From: Verrucomicrobiota bacterium
GTDB lineage: Bacteria > Verrucomicrobiota > Verrucomicrobiia > Limisphaerales > CAIMTB01
Assembly: GCA_963205105.1 (NCBI GenBank)
Contig: CAUJJW010000248.1
Span: 1 to 42,746 of the forward strand
Length of the DNA stretch: 42,746 nt
Reading direction: 5' to 3'
This document shows positions 17,767-26,485 of this stretch, one piece after another (the stretch's first letter is position 1; each line of letters opens with the position of its first letter). The notes under the pieces were generated by a model. It was not told the DNA's origin. It made no database searches and saw only the letters and a program-made list of their open reading frames with translations. Made by a program: the position numbers and the translations under genes.

Positions 17767-19443
17767 TCACCCACGCGCTCCCGTCCGAATTTCCAGCAGT
17801 CGCTTCATCACCCCGTGCAGCCCTCCCCGCCATGCCTGGGTGCCAAACGCGTCGTGAAGTTCGCGGTAAAGCGCATACAACTCGGCATACACTGCCTGGG
17901 CCGCAGGCCGCGGCACGTACACCTTGGACTTCAGGCCGGTCATCACCTTCTGCGCCGTCGCATAGTCCCGGTGCACACCCGCCACCACCGACCCCGCGAT
18001 CGCCGCACCCAACGCGCAGGTCTGCCCGGATCGCGACACCTTCATCGGACGCCCGGTCACATCCGCATAGATCTGCATCACCAGCGGATTCTTCTCGGCG
18101 ATGCCACCGCAGTTCACCACCTCGTCGACCTTCACCCCGTACTCTTCGAAACGCCGAATGATCGTCAGCGCCCCGAATGCTGTCGCTTCAATGAGCGCGC
18201 GGTAGATCTCCGCCGGCGTCGTGTAAAGGGTCTGCCCCACCAACAACCCCGTCAGCCGCTGGTCCACCAACACCGTCCGGTTGCCGTTGTTCCAGTCCAA
18301 CGCCAGCAGCCCCGATTCCCCCGGCGCCAAACGCGCCGCCGCCTTCGTCAAGGCCTCATGGGACCCCGCCTTGGCCCCGCCCGGCTGCAGGTAGTTCACG
18401 AACCAGTTGAAGATGTCCCCCACCGCCGACTGGCCCGCTTCCAATCCGTGAAAACCCGGCAGCACCGATCCCGGAACGATGCCGCACACTCCCGGAACGT
18501 CGGCCAACGGTTCCGCCATCGACGACACCGTGATGTCGCAGGTGCTCGTTCCGATGATCTTCACCAAACGCCCCGCCGCCACCCCGGACCCCACCGCGCC
18601 CAGGTGAGCGTCGAAAGCCCCCACCGCCACGGGTGTCCCTTCGCGGAGCCCCGTCTTCTTCGCCCATTCCGCGCTCAACCCGCCCACCGCCTGATCGATC
18701 GACCGGGCGCCCCCCCGCAATCGTGCCCGCAGCGACGCCATCCCGGGGTCGAGCTGCCCCAGGAATTCCGCGTCGGGATAGCCACCCCAGGATTCGTGGT
18801 AGAGCCCCTTGTGGCCCGCCGCACAGATGCCGATCGTCAGCCTCTCCGGCGCCTCCGTCCCGGTCAGCATCGCCGGAATCCAATCGGCGCATTCAACCCA
18901 AAGATGCGCCGCCTTGAAGACTTCCGGGGCAGTGCGGCAGCAATGCAGGATCTTGCTGAAGAACCATTCGCTCGAGTAGGTCCCTCCGCACTTGGCCAGA
19001 TATTGCGGTCGGATGGCCGCCGCCAGACGTGTGATCTCCCCCGCTTCATCCACGGAGGTATGGTCCTTCCACAGCCAGGCCATCGCTGCCGGGTTCTTGG
19101 CGAATCGCTTCTGAAAGGCCAGCGGTTTCCCCTGCGCATCCACGGGCAACGGCGTGCTCCCGGTCGTGTCCACCCCGATACCCACGACTTGGTCCGCGGA
19201 GAATCCACGCACCGATTTTCGGGCCGCAGTCAGCACCGAGCGCACCACGGCCTCCGCACCGCGGACGTACTCCATGGGGTGCTGCCGGGCGAGGTTCGGG
19301 TCGCGGCTAAGAAGGACTCCGGATTCCCCTTGTTCGTACCCCCAGACCGAGGTGGCGACCTCACGGCCGTTGGCGACGTTGACCAGCAGCGCTCGCACCG
19401 AATTGGTGCCGTAATCGAGACCGAGGGTGTACCGGGAGCTCAT
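17767..19443 (-). CDS. araB: Ribulokinase
   Basis: ATP-dependent phosphorylation of L-ribulose to L-ribulose-5-phosphate. At 558 residues it is close to E. coli AraB (566). The FGGY-kinase N-terminal ATP/phosphate motif GLDYGTNSVRALLV is at residues 8-21. VVGIGVDTTGSTPLPVD, with its DTTGST phosphate-binding segment, and GAFDAHLGAVGSG, with the putative catalytic Asp, follow. The C-terminal domain has ALDWNNGNRTVLVD and NCGGIAEKNPLVMQIYADV, typical of ribulokinases and not of xylulokinases. It is translated ahead of araD and galM. The desaturase gene lies 67 bases upstream on the same strand, and I see no strong promoter in between. Confidence 0.96.
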   Translation of the reverse strand: MSSRYTLGLDYGTNSVRALLVNVANGREVATSVWGYEQGESGVLLSRDPNLARQHPMEYVRGAEAVVRSVLTAARKSVRGFSADQVVGIGVDTTGSTPLPVDAQGKPLAFQKRFAKNPAAMAWLWKDHTSVDEAGEITRLAAAIRPQYLAKCGGTYSSEWFFSKILHCCRTAPEVFKAAHLWVECADWIPAMLTGTEAPERLTIGICAAGHKGLYHESWGGYPDAEFLGQLDPGMASLRARLRGGARSIDQAVGGLSAEWAKKTGLREGTPVAVGAFDAHLGAVGSGVAAGRLVKIIGTSTCDITVSSMAEPLADVPGVCGIVPGSVLPGFHGLEAGQSAVGDIFNWFVNYLQPGGAKAGSHEALTKAAARLAPGESGLLALDWNNGNRTVLVDQRLTGLLVGQTLYTTPAEIYRALIEATAFGALTIIRRFEEYGVKVDEVVNCGGIAEKNPLVMQIYADVTGRPMKVSRSGQTCALGAAIAGSVVAGVHRDYATAQKVMTGLKSKVYVPRPAAQAVYAELYALYRELHDAFGTQAWRGGLHGVMKRLLEIRTGARG

Positions 19444-19510
19444 GGAACGAGCCGAGGTTGCTCCTTCCCTCGGCAGGGCAAAAGCCGGAAGTGGCCGGCA
19501 CCGAGATCGA

Positions 19511-20533
19511 TCAGGAATGGGACTGCGTGCGGGACCAAACCTGCTTCAAGCCGATCATCCGACCCGCCTCCGGGTCCCAGACCTTCAGACGCAAACACCG
19601 GGCGATTTCGAGCGGAGAAAGCGATGTGGTCTTCGGTTCCTGAAGTTCCTGAATGCTCCGCATCGCCTCGGGAAGCCGATAAAAGGGAACGCGTGGGTCC
19701 AGATGATGGATGTGATGATAACCGATGTTGCCGGTGAACCAGGCCATCACCGGGTTCATGCGCATGTAGCTGGACGACTCCAACGCCGCCCCCTCATAGG
19801 TCCAGCCGTCGTCCTGGTGATGGTGAACGTCCGGAAAGTTGTGCTGGGCGTAAAACAGGTAAGACCCCATCGCACTGGCCACAAACTGGGGGATCACCAG
19901 CGTCAGTAACACCATCTCCCAGCCCCCCAGGAAGTAGTAGGCGGTGCCCAGGCCGGCATGAACCACCAACGCCAGCAACGCGTCCCAATGCCGCTTGGGG
20001 TTGCGAATAAACGGAGCCAGGCACATGCCCAGCAAAAAGACCGAGACATACCCGAAAAGAATCGTCAGCGGATGCCTCACCAGGAGGTATTGGAACCGCT
20101 CCCAACGGGTGGATTGCACGTAGCGCTCGCGGGTCATGATCGGAAACGACCCGATGTGCGACGACTTCAACCGACAGTTATGGTGATGATGATGGTTATG
20201 CGAACTACGCCAGATGCTCATCGGTGCCAGGCTGTAAACCCCGAAGGCAAACATCATCCCATACGCCGGCTTGGAGCCGTCCAGCAAGGCCCGATGCTGG
20301 TGGTCGTGATAGATCACGAACAATCGTACGATCAAAAATCCGCTCAGAATACTGAACCCGACCCGCAACGGCAGGGGACCACCGAACACAGTGGCTACCA
20401 ACGCCATAGCCAGCATGACAGCCGTGGATAAGAAGTACCACCAGCTCTTGCCGCGCTTCTCACGCGTGAATTGCCGAAGTGCCGCCAACAACGCGGCGCC
20501 TGTTCGCGCCGAATCTTCATCTTGTACGACCAT
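19511..20533 (-). CDS. Membrane fatty-acid desaturase
   Basis: 340 residues. Predicted to insert a double bond in acyl chains of membrane lipids using a di-iron centre and an external electron donor. The histidine boxes of membrane desaturases are visible: HDHQH (76-80), HNHHHHHN (112-119), a HNFPDVHHH segment near 231-239, and HHIHH (273-277). At least four hydrophobic segments surround them, for example YFLSTAVMLAMALVATVF and ILFGYVSVFLLGMCL. It most resembles the acyl-lipid/omega-type group, but substrate and position of the double bond cannot be read from the sequence. It sits between the isomerase and araB, unusual company for a lipid enzyme, and has its own sigma-70-like promoter just upstream. 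Confidence 0.93.
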   Translation of the reverse strand: MVVQDEDSARTGAALLAALRQFTREKRGKSWWYFLSTAVMLAMALVATVFGGPLPLRVGFSILSGFLIVRLFVIYHDHQHRALLDGSKPAYGMMFAFGVYSLAPMSIWRSSHNHHHHHNCRLKSSHIGSFPIMTRERYVQSTRWERFQYLLVRHPLTILFGYVSVFLLGMCLAPFIRNPKRHWDALLALVVHAGLGTAYYFLGGWEMVLLTLVIPQFVASAMGSYLFYAQHNFPDVHHHQDDGWTYEGAALESSSYMRMNPVMAWFTGNIGYHHIHHLDPRVPFYRLPEAMRSIQELQEPKTTSLSPLEIARCLRLKVWDPEAGRMIGLKQVWSRTQSHS

Positions 20534-20555
20534 GTCGCCCGACTGTTGTGAAGAA

Positions 20556-20585
20556 ATTATGGGAGAAATACTCAGTTCGGTGCAA
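20556..20585 (-). promoter_or_regulatory. Sigma-70-like promoter of the desaturase gene
   Basis: Reading the minus strand, TTGCAC (20585-20580) is followed after 18 bases by CATAAT (20561-20556), close to the TTGACA/TATAAT consensus. The expected transcript start is about 16 bases before the ATG at 20533, which would give a very short leader without a Shine-Dalgarno site. The stretch is AT-richer than its surroundings. Confidence 0.5.
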
Positions 20586-20649
20586 CTCGGGGGATGAACT
20601 CCCTTTTCGCTTCGCCGCTCCGCGGAGCCGCACGTACGCGACTAAAGTT

Positions 20650-20678
20650 CCGGAGCTTGCCCCCGAATGCAACTCCGG
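20650..20678 (-). terminator. Hairpin just after the isomerase gene, possible terminator
   Basis: ccggag (20650-20655) pairs with ctccgg (20673-20678), and inside it ttgc (20657-20660) pairs with gcaa (20669-20672), with one bulged base. It starts 10 bases beyond the isomerase stop. On the minus strand it is followed only by a weak T-containing stretch (gaactttag), so termination may be partial. Confidence 0.4.
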
Positions 20679-20687
20679 TGTCGCCGA

Positions 20688-22124
20688 TTACCCATGACGA
20701 TACACCGCCCAGCCCAGGTATTTGCTCAGCGCTTCCGCCAATCCAGCCCCCATCCGCACCGGATTCACCGCCACATGATGCTCAAATCCATTCTCGCAAA
20801 TGTGCCTCAATAACCCCTGAAAATCCGGGATCCGAACCACCCCCACACCCCCAAACGTGTTCAACGCATCGTCCGTCGTCTCGCCTTCCCCGCAATACGC
20901 CCGAATCCGCCCTGCCCCATCGTCCGTCGTCACTCTCAAATAGGTGAACGGCGATGCCTTCAAACGCCCCACCACCGTCCCGTACGTGTTCTCCTTCCCC
21001 ACCGTCCCGGCAATGATCTCCTGAAAGTCCATCGTCGGCTTGCCTGCCCCCTCCGTCACAAACAGGTCCTTCGGCAGATTCGAACAGTGAAAGATCACCC
21101 CCTTGTCCGGATCCTCCCCATAGTTGTTGTTCCAATCCACCAACGCACTCGGCCGACCACTCCCCCGCGTCATCGCCACCATCGCCACCGTCCCCATGAT
21201 GTCCACCTCGCAGGCACTGCTCATCCCCATGTTGCTCATCATCGACATCAGCGTGCAGGGCACCACCCCGAAGAACTCCTCCATCGCCGTCCAACACTGA
21301 ATCGCCGTCGCCTGCAAACGCGTCCGCTCCATCCACCCGTCCACCGCCACCCCGAATTTCGCCATCTTCATCAGCGCCGCCCCCGGCACCGACTTCGCCA
21401 CCACATACTCCCGGATCTCCCCCAGTTTCGCCTGCACCGCGACATCGTCGTCCTTCATCTTCCCAATCCATCCAAACAGCTCATACAGATCCAGCGTCTC
21501 CACACTCACCCCGGCCCCTTCCAGCAGCTTCTCACTGTAGCGAACCGTGTTGAACGCCGTCGGCCTCGCCCCCAAGGCCCCGATCCTCAACCCCTTCAAC
21601 GCCCTCACCACCCGACAGGTCACCTCAAAGTCCGCCAGGTCCCGCGCAAAGGACGCCTCCCCAGGATTCACCGTGTGCAACCGCGTCAGCGTGAACGGAA
21701 TCCCATACTGCTTCAGGTTGTTGCACACCGACATCTTCCCACAGAACGAATCCCGCCGGTCCCGGATCGTCATCGCCCCCTGCGCGTCCTTGAACGCATG
21801 GACCAGCACCGGAACCCGCAGACCCGACCAGCGCAACGCATTCGCCACCGCCCGTTCATCACCAAAGTTCGGCAGCGTCACCAACACCCCGTCGATTTCC
21901 CCCGCCTTTTCCCGAAACAGGTCCGCGCACTTCTGCGCGTCCGTCAGCGACTCCACCGCCCCAAATCGGCTCGCGTCCGTTCCCAGCGTCACCACCCGAA
22001 TCCCCGCCTTCTCCAAAACCTTCAAAACCTCCGCCCGCCCGGAATCACAGAGATGCGCCGGAAAGAATCCGCGGTTGCCAACAATCAATCCCAGTGTCAA
22101 CGGAGGATAAACAGGGGCGGTCAT
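20688..22124 (-). CDS. L-fucose/L-arabinose isomerase family protein
   Basis: 478 residues of the FucI/AraA superfamily, predicted to isomerise an aldose to a ketose in the cytoplasm with a divalent metal. The N-terminal half is a Rossmann-like fold (LGLIVGNRGFFP, GVLVTLPNFGDERAVANAL). Candidate metal ligands fit the family pattern: Glu 306 in SSACEVDIMG, Asp 330 in LVDWNNNYGED, and His 450 in GFEHHVAVNP. It is neither the usual AraA (about 500 residues) nor the usual FucI (about 590). Because ribulokinase and ribulose-phosphate epimerase genes lie immediately downstream and no other isomerase is present, L-arabinose is the most likely substrate by context. L-fucose or another sugar remains possible. 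A hairpin and the desaturase gene separate it from araB. Confidence 0.85.
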   Translation of the reverse strand: MTAPVYPPLTLGLIVGNRGFFPAHLCDSGRAEVLKVLEKAGIRVVTLGTDASRFGAVESLTDAQKCADLFREKAGEIDGVLVTLPNFGDERAVANALRWSGLRVPVLVHAFKDAQGAMTIRDRRDSFCGKMSVCNNLKQYGIPFTLTRLHTVNPGEASFARDLADFEVTCRVVRALKGLRIGALGARPTAFNTVRYSEKLLEGAGVSVETLDLYELFGWIGKMKDDDVAVQAKLGEIREYVVAKSVPGAALMKMAKFGVAVDGWMERTRLQATAIQCWTAMEEFFGVVPCTLMSMMSNMGMSSACEVDIMGTVAMVAMTRGSGRPSALVDWNNNYGEDPDKGVIFHCSNLPKDLFVTEGAGKPTMDFQEIIAGTVGKENTYGTVVGRLKASPFTYLRVTTDDGAGRIRAYCGEGETTDDALNTFGGVGVVRIPDFQGLLRHICENGFEHHVAVNPVRMGAGLAEALSKYLGWAVYRHG

Positions 22125-22739
22125 GGTGTGATGAGCGCTGGTCTGCCCCAGCCGCCGTCCCGATGCAAGTTTCCGAGGGTGAAACCCACCCCCGGGCTAG
22201 TCGGTTCACGGCTCCGCAAGGCCGCCTAAACCCGGCCCACCAACCAACTCCCACAGCCGCATCCCCCAAGGATCCCGTTGAGGCCACCGCCCTTCAGCCC
22301 CGGCTTCTCCCGCCACAAGCCTGCCAGCCCCGCGAAACCAAGCCGTTCGCACCCTAAACCGTTGCCGGACAACAGCCACACTCACCCGGCCGGGACTCAT
22401 GCAGAATTCCGGCTCCCGCGGTCGCCTACAGGACCGAATCTAGGGGAATTCACCGACCCGCTTCCCGCCTCCGGAGGCGGCTTCGCGATAAGTATCACTA
22501 ATTTCTAAAGAACCCCTCGAACTTGCTTAGCGACTTCCTCCCAACGCCTATAACTGTTGACCGAAACCGCAGAAATAAGGTTAAGATCCTGTCGTCAGTG
22601 CCGATTTCCCAGCTGTGGCGCTCAGTGACCAAGCATTGAACGCCTTGTCTTGCAGGCACCAAATGGAACGCCCGCTAGCAGCAGATAAACTACTGACACA
22701 ATTGGAGAGATTCGGCACGACGTTGTCACAAGGAAACCC
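22125..22739. other. Intergenic region between divergent isomerase and pilin genes
   Basis: 615 bases with no convincing gene. Short frames here lack family features. The left part is GC-rich and contains a perfect 16-bp palindrome (ccgcctccggaggcgg, 22465-22480). The right part from about 22490 becomes AT-richer and carries the likely pilin promoter. No tRNA or known riboswitch was recognised. Confidence 0.6.
22557..22587 (+). promoter_or_regulatory. Sigma-70-like promoter upstream of the pilin locus
   Basis: TTGACC (22557-22562) and TAAGAT (22582-22587) are separated by 19 bases within the AT-rich part of the gap, about 150 bases before the prepilin start. The spacing is one to two bases longer than ideal. 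The long untranslated leader may matter for regulation. Confidence 0.4.
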
Positions 22740-23399
22740 ATGAAATACCCCGCCCACAATGCCCGGCTCCGACGCGAACAGGCATTTACTCTCGTTGAGA
22801 TGATCGGCGTTCTCGCCATCATCGCCATCCTCGCGTCCCTGCTGATCCCCCGCGTCTTCCAAGCCATTGGCGACTCGAAAATCAGCAACTCCGCCTCGAC
22901 CTGCAACAGCATCAAGGCCGCAGTCAACGAATACTACGGCCGCTACGGCCTCATCGCTGGCCCGAAAGGCGCCGCCCTGACCTTCAGCTCCGGTATCGCC
23001 GAAGATTGGGATCTCACCACCCTCGTCGCCGAAGGCTTCGCCGAAAAACCGTTCACCGTCCGCATCGGCAACGGTCTCCTGGGTTCGGTGGCCGGCGGTT
23101 CCCGCCTCCGCGTCGTGGACATTTCCTCCAACACGACCAACACCCTTCCCTCCGACCTCACCAAAGGCGCCTACAACCTCGACGGCGCCAGCACCACCAA
23201 TGACATCTCCGGCTCCATGGTCGTCGAGGCCGTCATCGAAGCCGTCGACGCCAAGGATGCCGAGGATTTCAACGACCGCATCGACGGCGCCATCCTCGGT
23301 TCGACCAACGTCAATGCCGCCGACCTCTCCGGCCGCGTGAAGTACACCACGCCCGTCAGCGGCAAGACCTCGGTGCGCGTGTACATCGCCCACCGCTAA
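22740..23399 (+). CDS. Type IV prepilin / pseudopilin, probable major subunit
   Basis: A 219-residue prepilin with an N-methylation motif: a basic leader, then A15|FTLVEMIGVLAIIAILASLL. The invariant Glu at +5 is present (Glu 20). The residue before the cleavage point is Ala, where Gly is usual. The hydrophobic helix and the following QAIGDSKISNSASTC are typical of GspG/MshA-like subunits, but the globular part (Val/Asp/Thr-rich, ending YIAHR) is longer than GspG. The start is fixed by an AAGGA Shine-Dalgarno site 6-7 bases upstream, one of the few clear ones in this window. It is first in the locus and is followed by a hairpin, which suits a subunit needed in higher amount than the assembly machinery. 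Processing would need a prepilin peptidase encoded elsewhere. Confidence 0.9.
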   Translation: MKYPAHNARLRREQAFTLVEMIGVLAIIAILASLLIPRVFQAIGDSKISNSASTCNSIKAAVNEYYGRYGLIAGPKGAALTFSSGIAEDWDLTTLVAEGFAEKPFTVRIGNGLLGSVAGGSRLRVVDISSNTTNTLPSDLTKGAYNLDGASTTNDISGSMVVEAVIEAVDAKDAEDFNDRIDGAILGSTNVNAADLSGRVKYTTPVSGKTSVRVYIAHR

Positions 23400-23409
23400 G
23401 CCAGGCCCC

Positions 23410-23491
23410 GAGCCGGTCCGCCGGCTCGCTCCTGTTCTTTGCTTCACCTCGGAAGACGGCCGCCCCGCCACCATCGGGCCGTCCGTCTTCC
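23410..23491 (+). terminator. Two hairpins after the prepilin gene (possible attenuator)
   Basis: A 7-bp stem with tetraloop (gagccgg-tccg-ccggctc, 23410-23427) starts 11 bases after the stop and is followed by a T-rich stretch (ctcctgttctttg). A second stem (ggaagacgg 23451-23459 with ccgtcttcc 23483-23491) follows. Together they could end or stall most transcripts between the pilin and the ATPase gene. Confidence 0.4.
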
Positions 23492-23539
23492 TGACGATCT
23501 TCCTCGTGACCCGATCCCCGGGCCACCAGCTCGCATCGT

Positions 23540-25252
23540 ATGGCCCCCGTACCCAATACCCAACGAGATGATCTCGGCGAACGCCTGATCGCCGCGGGCC
23601 TGATCAGCGAGAAACAACTCGACCTGGCCCAACGCGAACAGCGCCGCAAGGGCATGCCCCTCGCCCGCGTCCTCGTCGAACTCTCCCTCGTCGCCCCTGA
23701 AAAAGTCTCCGACCTCCTCGCCCACGCCGCCCACTCACGTCTCGTCTCCAGTGGCCAACTCCAAGCCGATCCCGCCGCTGCCAATCTTGTCCCCAGGGAA
23801 ATGGCCCGCCGACTGCGGGTCTTCCCCATCGCCCGCAACCAGGACTCCCTCACCGTGGCGATGGCCGACCCGTCCAACGTGGTCGCCATCGACGCCCTCG
23901 GCCAGTTCACCGGCCTCGCCATCGATGTCGTCACCGCCACCGAACGCGACATCCTCAACGCCCTCGACCGCCTCGACCGGTCCGGCGACGGCATCCAGCA
24001 GTCCATCGATGCCATCATCGAGGAACGCGACCGCGAAGCGAAAACCCTGCCGTCGCCCGAAGGCGATTTCGGCGCCTTCAGCGCCGATGAAGCCCCCACC
24101 ATCCGCCTCGTCAGCCAGGTCATCACCCGCGCCGTCGAAATCGGGGCCAGCGATATCCATTTCGAGCCTGACGAAAAACTCATGCGGATTCGTCTCCGCG
24201 TGGACGGTGTCCTCCATCCCGACGTCCTCATCCCCAAGACCCTGCAGCCCCTGCTCGTCGCCCGGATGAAGATCCTCTCCGACCTCGATGTCTCCGAATC
24301 CCGCGTTCCCCAGGACGGACGCGCCACCGTCGTCGTCGGCCATCGCCAGATCAATCTCCGCGTCTCCAGCCTCCCCACCTGCCACGGCGAGAGCATCGTC
24401 GCCCGAATCCTCAACCCCGGCGCCGGCCTCCAGCGGCTCAAATCCCTCGGCCTGCCTCCCGCCACCGATGCCCTCCTCCGCGAGGTCATGGACCAACCCC
24501 ACGGGGTCGTCATTGTCACCGGCCCCACCGGCTCCGGCAAAACCACCACGCTGTACGCCGTCCTCAACGAAATCAGCTCGCCCGACCTCAGCATCTTCAC
24601 CCTTGAAGACCCTGTCGAAATCCGCATGTCCGGCATCCGACAGACCCAGATCAAGGATGAGATCGGCCTCACCTTCAGCAGCGGACTGCGCTCCCTCCTG
24701 CGCCAGGACCCGGACGTCATACTCGTCGGCGAAACCCGCGACGTCGAAACCGCCCAGCTCATGGTCCGCGCCGCCCTCACCGGACACATGGTCTTCTCCA
24801 CCCTTCACACCAACGATGCTCCGGGCGCCATCCCCCGCCTGCTCGACATGGGCGTCGAACCCTTCCTCCTCCCGGACAGCCTGCTCGCCATTCTCGCCCA
24901 ACGCCTCGTGCGCCGGCTCTGCGACCGCTGCCGCCAGCCCGTCCCAGAACCCGAGGCCATCTTCGCCGAACTGCACGTTACCCCGCCCGCCGACCGCCCC
25001 CCGCAGCTTTGGAAGAACGCCGGCTGCGAAAAATGCAGCGGCACGGGGTTCCGCGGACGCCAGGGCATCTTCGAAATCATGAAGGTCGATGGCCGCTTTC
25101 ATGCCGCCATCATCAAGCGTCTCGGTGCCCACGAATTCGCCCGCCTCGCCCGCGAAGGCGGCATGGTCACCATGTTCGAGGACGGTGTCCGCCTGGCCAC
25201 CGAGGGTGGCACCACGATCCAGGAGCTTCTCCGAGTCACCCGCGCCCACTGA
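23540..25252 (+). CDS. gspE: Type II secretion / type IV pilus assembly ATPase (GspE/PilB)
   Basis: 570-residue cytoplasmic hexameric ATPase that powers pilin assembly. The N-terminal MshEN-like domain begins LGERLIAAGLISEKQLDLA. Walker A (GPTGSGKTTT) is at about residues 328-337. The Asp box has FTLEDPVEIR, and Walker B (DPDVILVGETRD) is at about 390-401. The His box ALTGHMVFSTLHTNDA is followed by the zinc-binding tetracysteine site CDRCR (461, 464) and CEKCSGTGFRGRQGIFEI (496, 499), which separates assembly ATPases from retraction PilT. No Shine-Dalgarno site was seen. A 140-base gap with hairpins lies upstream, and gspF starts 6 bases downstream. Confidence 0.96.
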   Translation: MAPVPNTQRDDLGERLIAAGLISEKQLDLAQREQRRKGMPLARVLVELSLVAPEKVSDLLAHAAHSRLVSSGQLQADPAAANLVPREMARRLRVFPIARNQDSLTVAMADPSNVVAIDALGQFTGLAIDVVTATERDILNALDRLDRSGDGIQQSIDAIIEERDREAKTLPSPEGDFGAFSADEAPTIRLVSQVITRAVEIGASDIHFEPDEKLMRIRLRVDGVLHPDVLIPKTLQPLLVARMKILSDLDVSESRVPQDGRATVVVGHRQINLRVSSLPTCHGESIVARILNPGAGLQRLKSLGLPPATDALLREVMDQPHGVVIVTGPTGSGKTTTLYAVLNEISSPDLSIFTLEDPVEIRMSGIRQTQIKDEIGLTFSSGLRSLLRQDPDVILVGETRDVETAQLMVRAALTGHMVFSTLHTNDAPGAIPRLLDMGVEPFLLPDSLLAILAQRLVRRLCDRCRQPVPEPEAIFAELHVTPPADRPPQLWKNAGCEKCSGTGFRGRQGIFEIMKVDGRFHAAIIKRLGAHEFARLAREGGMVTMFEDGVRLATEGGTTIQELLRVTRAH

Positions 25253-25258
25253 CCGCTC

Positions 25259-26485
25259 ATGCAGAATTTCAACTACCAGTGCATCGACCAGAACGGGCGC
25301 AACGTCACGGGCCAGATGCTCGCCCCCGACGAGACCGCCCTGGAGGAACGCCTCAAGGCCAATGGCCTCTGGCTCGTCGATGCCCAGGCGGAAAAGGTCG
25401 CTCCCAAGAAATCCTCCGCCACCGCCCGCGGACTCCGCATCGGCAATGATGCCGGTCGCCGGGAGCTCATCGATTTCTGCACCCTGATGAGCTTCCAGCT
25501 CCGGGTCGGCGTCACCATGGTGACCGCCCTCGAAATCGCGGCCGCCGATTGTCCGAATGCCCGCTTCCGCGCCACCGTCGCCGAGGTCAAGCAACTGGTC
25601 GAATCCGGCGAACCGCTCGCCGATGCCATGGCCCGGTTCCCCAGGACCTTTGCCGGCAACATCACCAGCCTCATCCGCGCCGCGGAATCGAGCGGCACCG
25701 TTCCCGAAGCCTTCCTGGAACTGAAGCGCTACCTGGAATGGCAGGAGCAAATCATCTCCGACATCCGTCAGGCCACCATCTACCCCGCCATCGTCCTCCT
25801 CGTCGTGTGCCTGTTCGTGCTCGTGCTCTTCACTTTCGTCGTCCCCCGGTTCGTTTCTCTCCTCTCCGTCGCCAAGGTCGAACTGCCCCTCATCACCCGG
25901 CTCGTGTTTGCCGCCAGCGACCTCGCCAAGGCCACCTGGTGGATGTGGTTCGCCCTGATTCTCGGGGCCCCCATGATCCTCGGCTTCCTCAAGCGCCGGT
26001 CGCAGCGCTTCGCCATGGCCTACGACCGCCTCAAGTTCAAACTCCCTGTCTTCGGCGAACTCAACCACATGCTGGTCGTCGCCCGCTTCGCTCACAACCT
26101 CGCCGTCCTCTACCGCTCCGGAATCCCGGTCATCAGCGCCATCAGCCTCTGCCGGGATCTCGTCGGCAGTGCCCTGGTCTCAACCGCCCTCGGCGAAGTG
26201 GTCCAGCGCGTCGAAGCCGGCGATCCCATCAGCGAGGCCCTTCGCCGGCATGAGGTGTTCCCTCCCCTGCTCATCCGCATGGTCACCATGGGTGAACGCA
26301 CCGGGAATCTCGACACCTCCCTGGAGAATGTCTCGGGCTATTACAACGTCGTCATACCCCGTCGCATCAAGAAGGTGTTCAGCATCATGGAACCCGCCTT
26401 GATCCTCTCCCTCGTCGGCATCGTGGGCACCGTCGCCCTCGCCATCTTCCTACCCATCATCTCCCTCATGGGCGCCCTCCGATGA
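25259..26485 (+). CDS. gspF: Inner-membrane platform protein (GspF/PilC)
   Basis: 408 residues. It anchors the ATPase to the inner membrane and is thought to turn during pilin extraction. Two repeated GspF domains are seen. The first has FCTLMSFQLRVGVTMVTALEIAA and FAGNITSLIRAAESSGTVPEAF. The second has FAHNLAVLYRSGIPVISAI and FPPLLIRMVTMGERTGNLDTSL, with the G-E-R/SG-x-L motif in each. Three transmembrane helices follow the usual pattern: IYPAIVLLVVCLFVLVLFTFVV, TWWMWFALILGAPMILGFL, and the C-terminal LILSLVGIVGTVALAIFLPI. The protein begins with a short ARMS-like segment (FNYQCIDQNGRNVTGQ). Its stop overlaps the next start (ATGA at 26482). Confidence 0.96.
   Translation: MQNFNYQCIDQNGRNVTGQMLAPDETALEERLKANGLWLVDAQAEKVAPKKSSATARGLRIGNDAGRRELIDFCTLMSFQLRVGVTMVTALEIAAADCPNARFRATVAEVKQLVESGEPLADAMARFPRTFAGNITSLIRAAESSGTVPEAFLELKRYLEWQEQIISDIRQATIYPAIVLLVVCLFVLVLFTFVVPRFVSLLSVAKVELPLITRLVFAASDLAKATWWMWFALILGAPMILGFLKRRSQRFAMAYDRLKFKLPVFGELNHMLVVARFAHNLAVLYRSGIPVISAISLCRDLVGSALVSTALGEVVQRVEAGDPISEALRRHEVFPPLLIRMVTMGERTGNLDTSLENVSGYYNVVIPRRIKKVFSIMEPALILSLVGIVGTVALAIFLPIISLMGALR

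Noticed and set aside
20688..22124. Calling the isomerase araA or fucI outright
   Set aside because: Its length and sequence fit neither standard enzyme. Only superfamily membership and genomic context support a sugar-isomerase call.
22125..22739. Short open frames in the gap between the isomerase and pilin genes
   Set aside because: They show no start signals, no family features, and Arg/Pro-rich composition typical of chance frames in GC-rich DNA.
23735..26095. A 786-codon minus-strand frame rich in Gly, Glu and Asp
   Set aside because: Antisense to gspE and gspF, whose motifs are complete. The composition is typical of a mirrored GC-rich frame.
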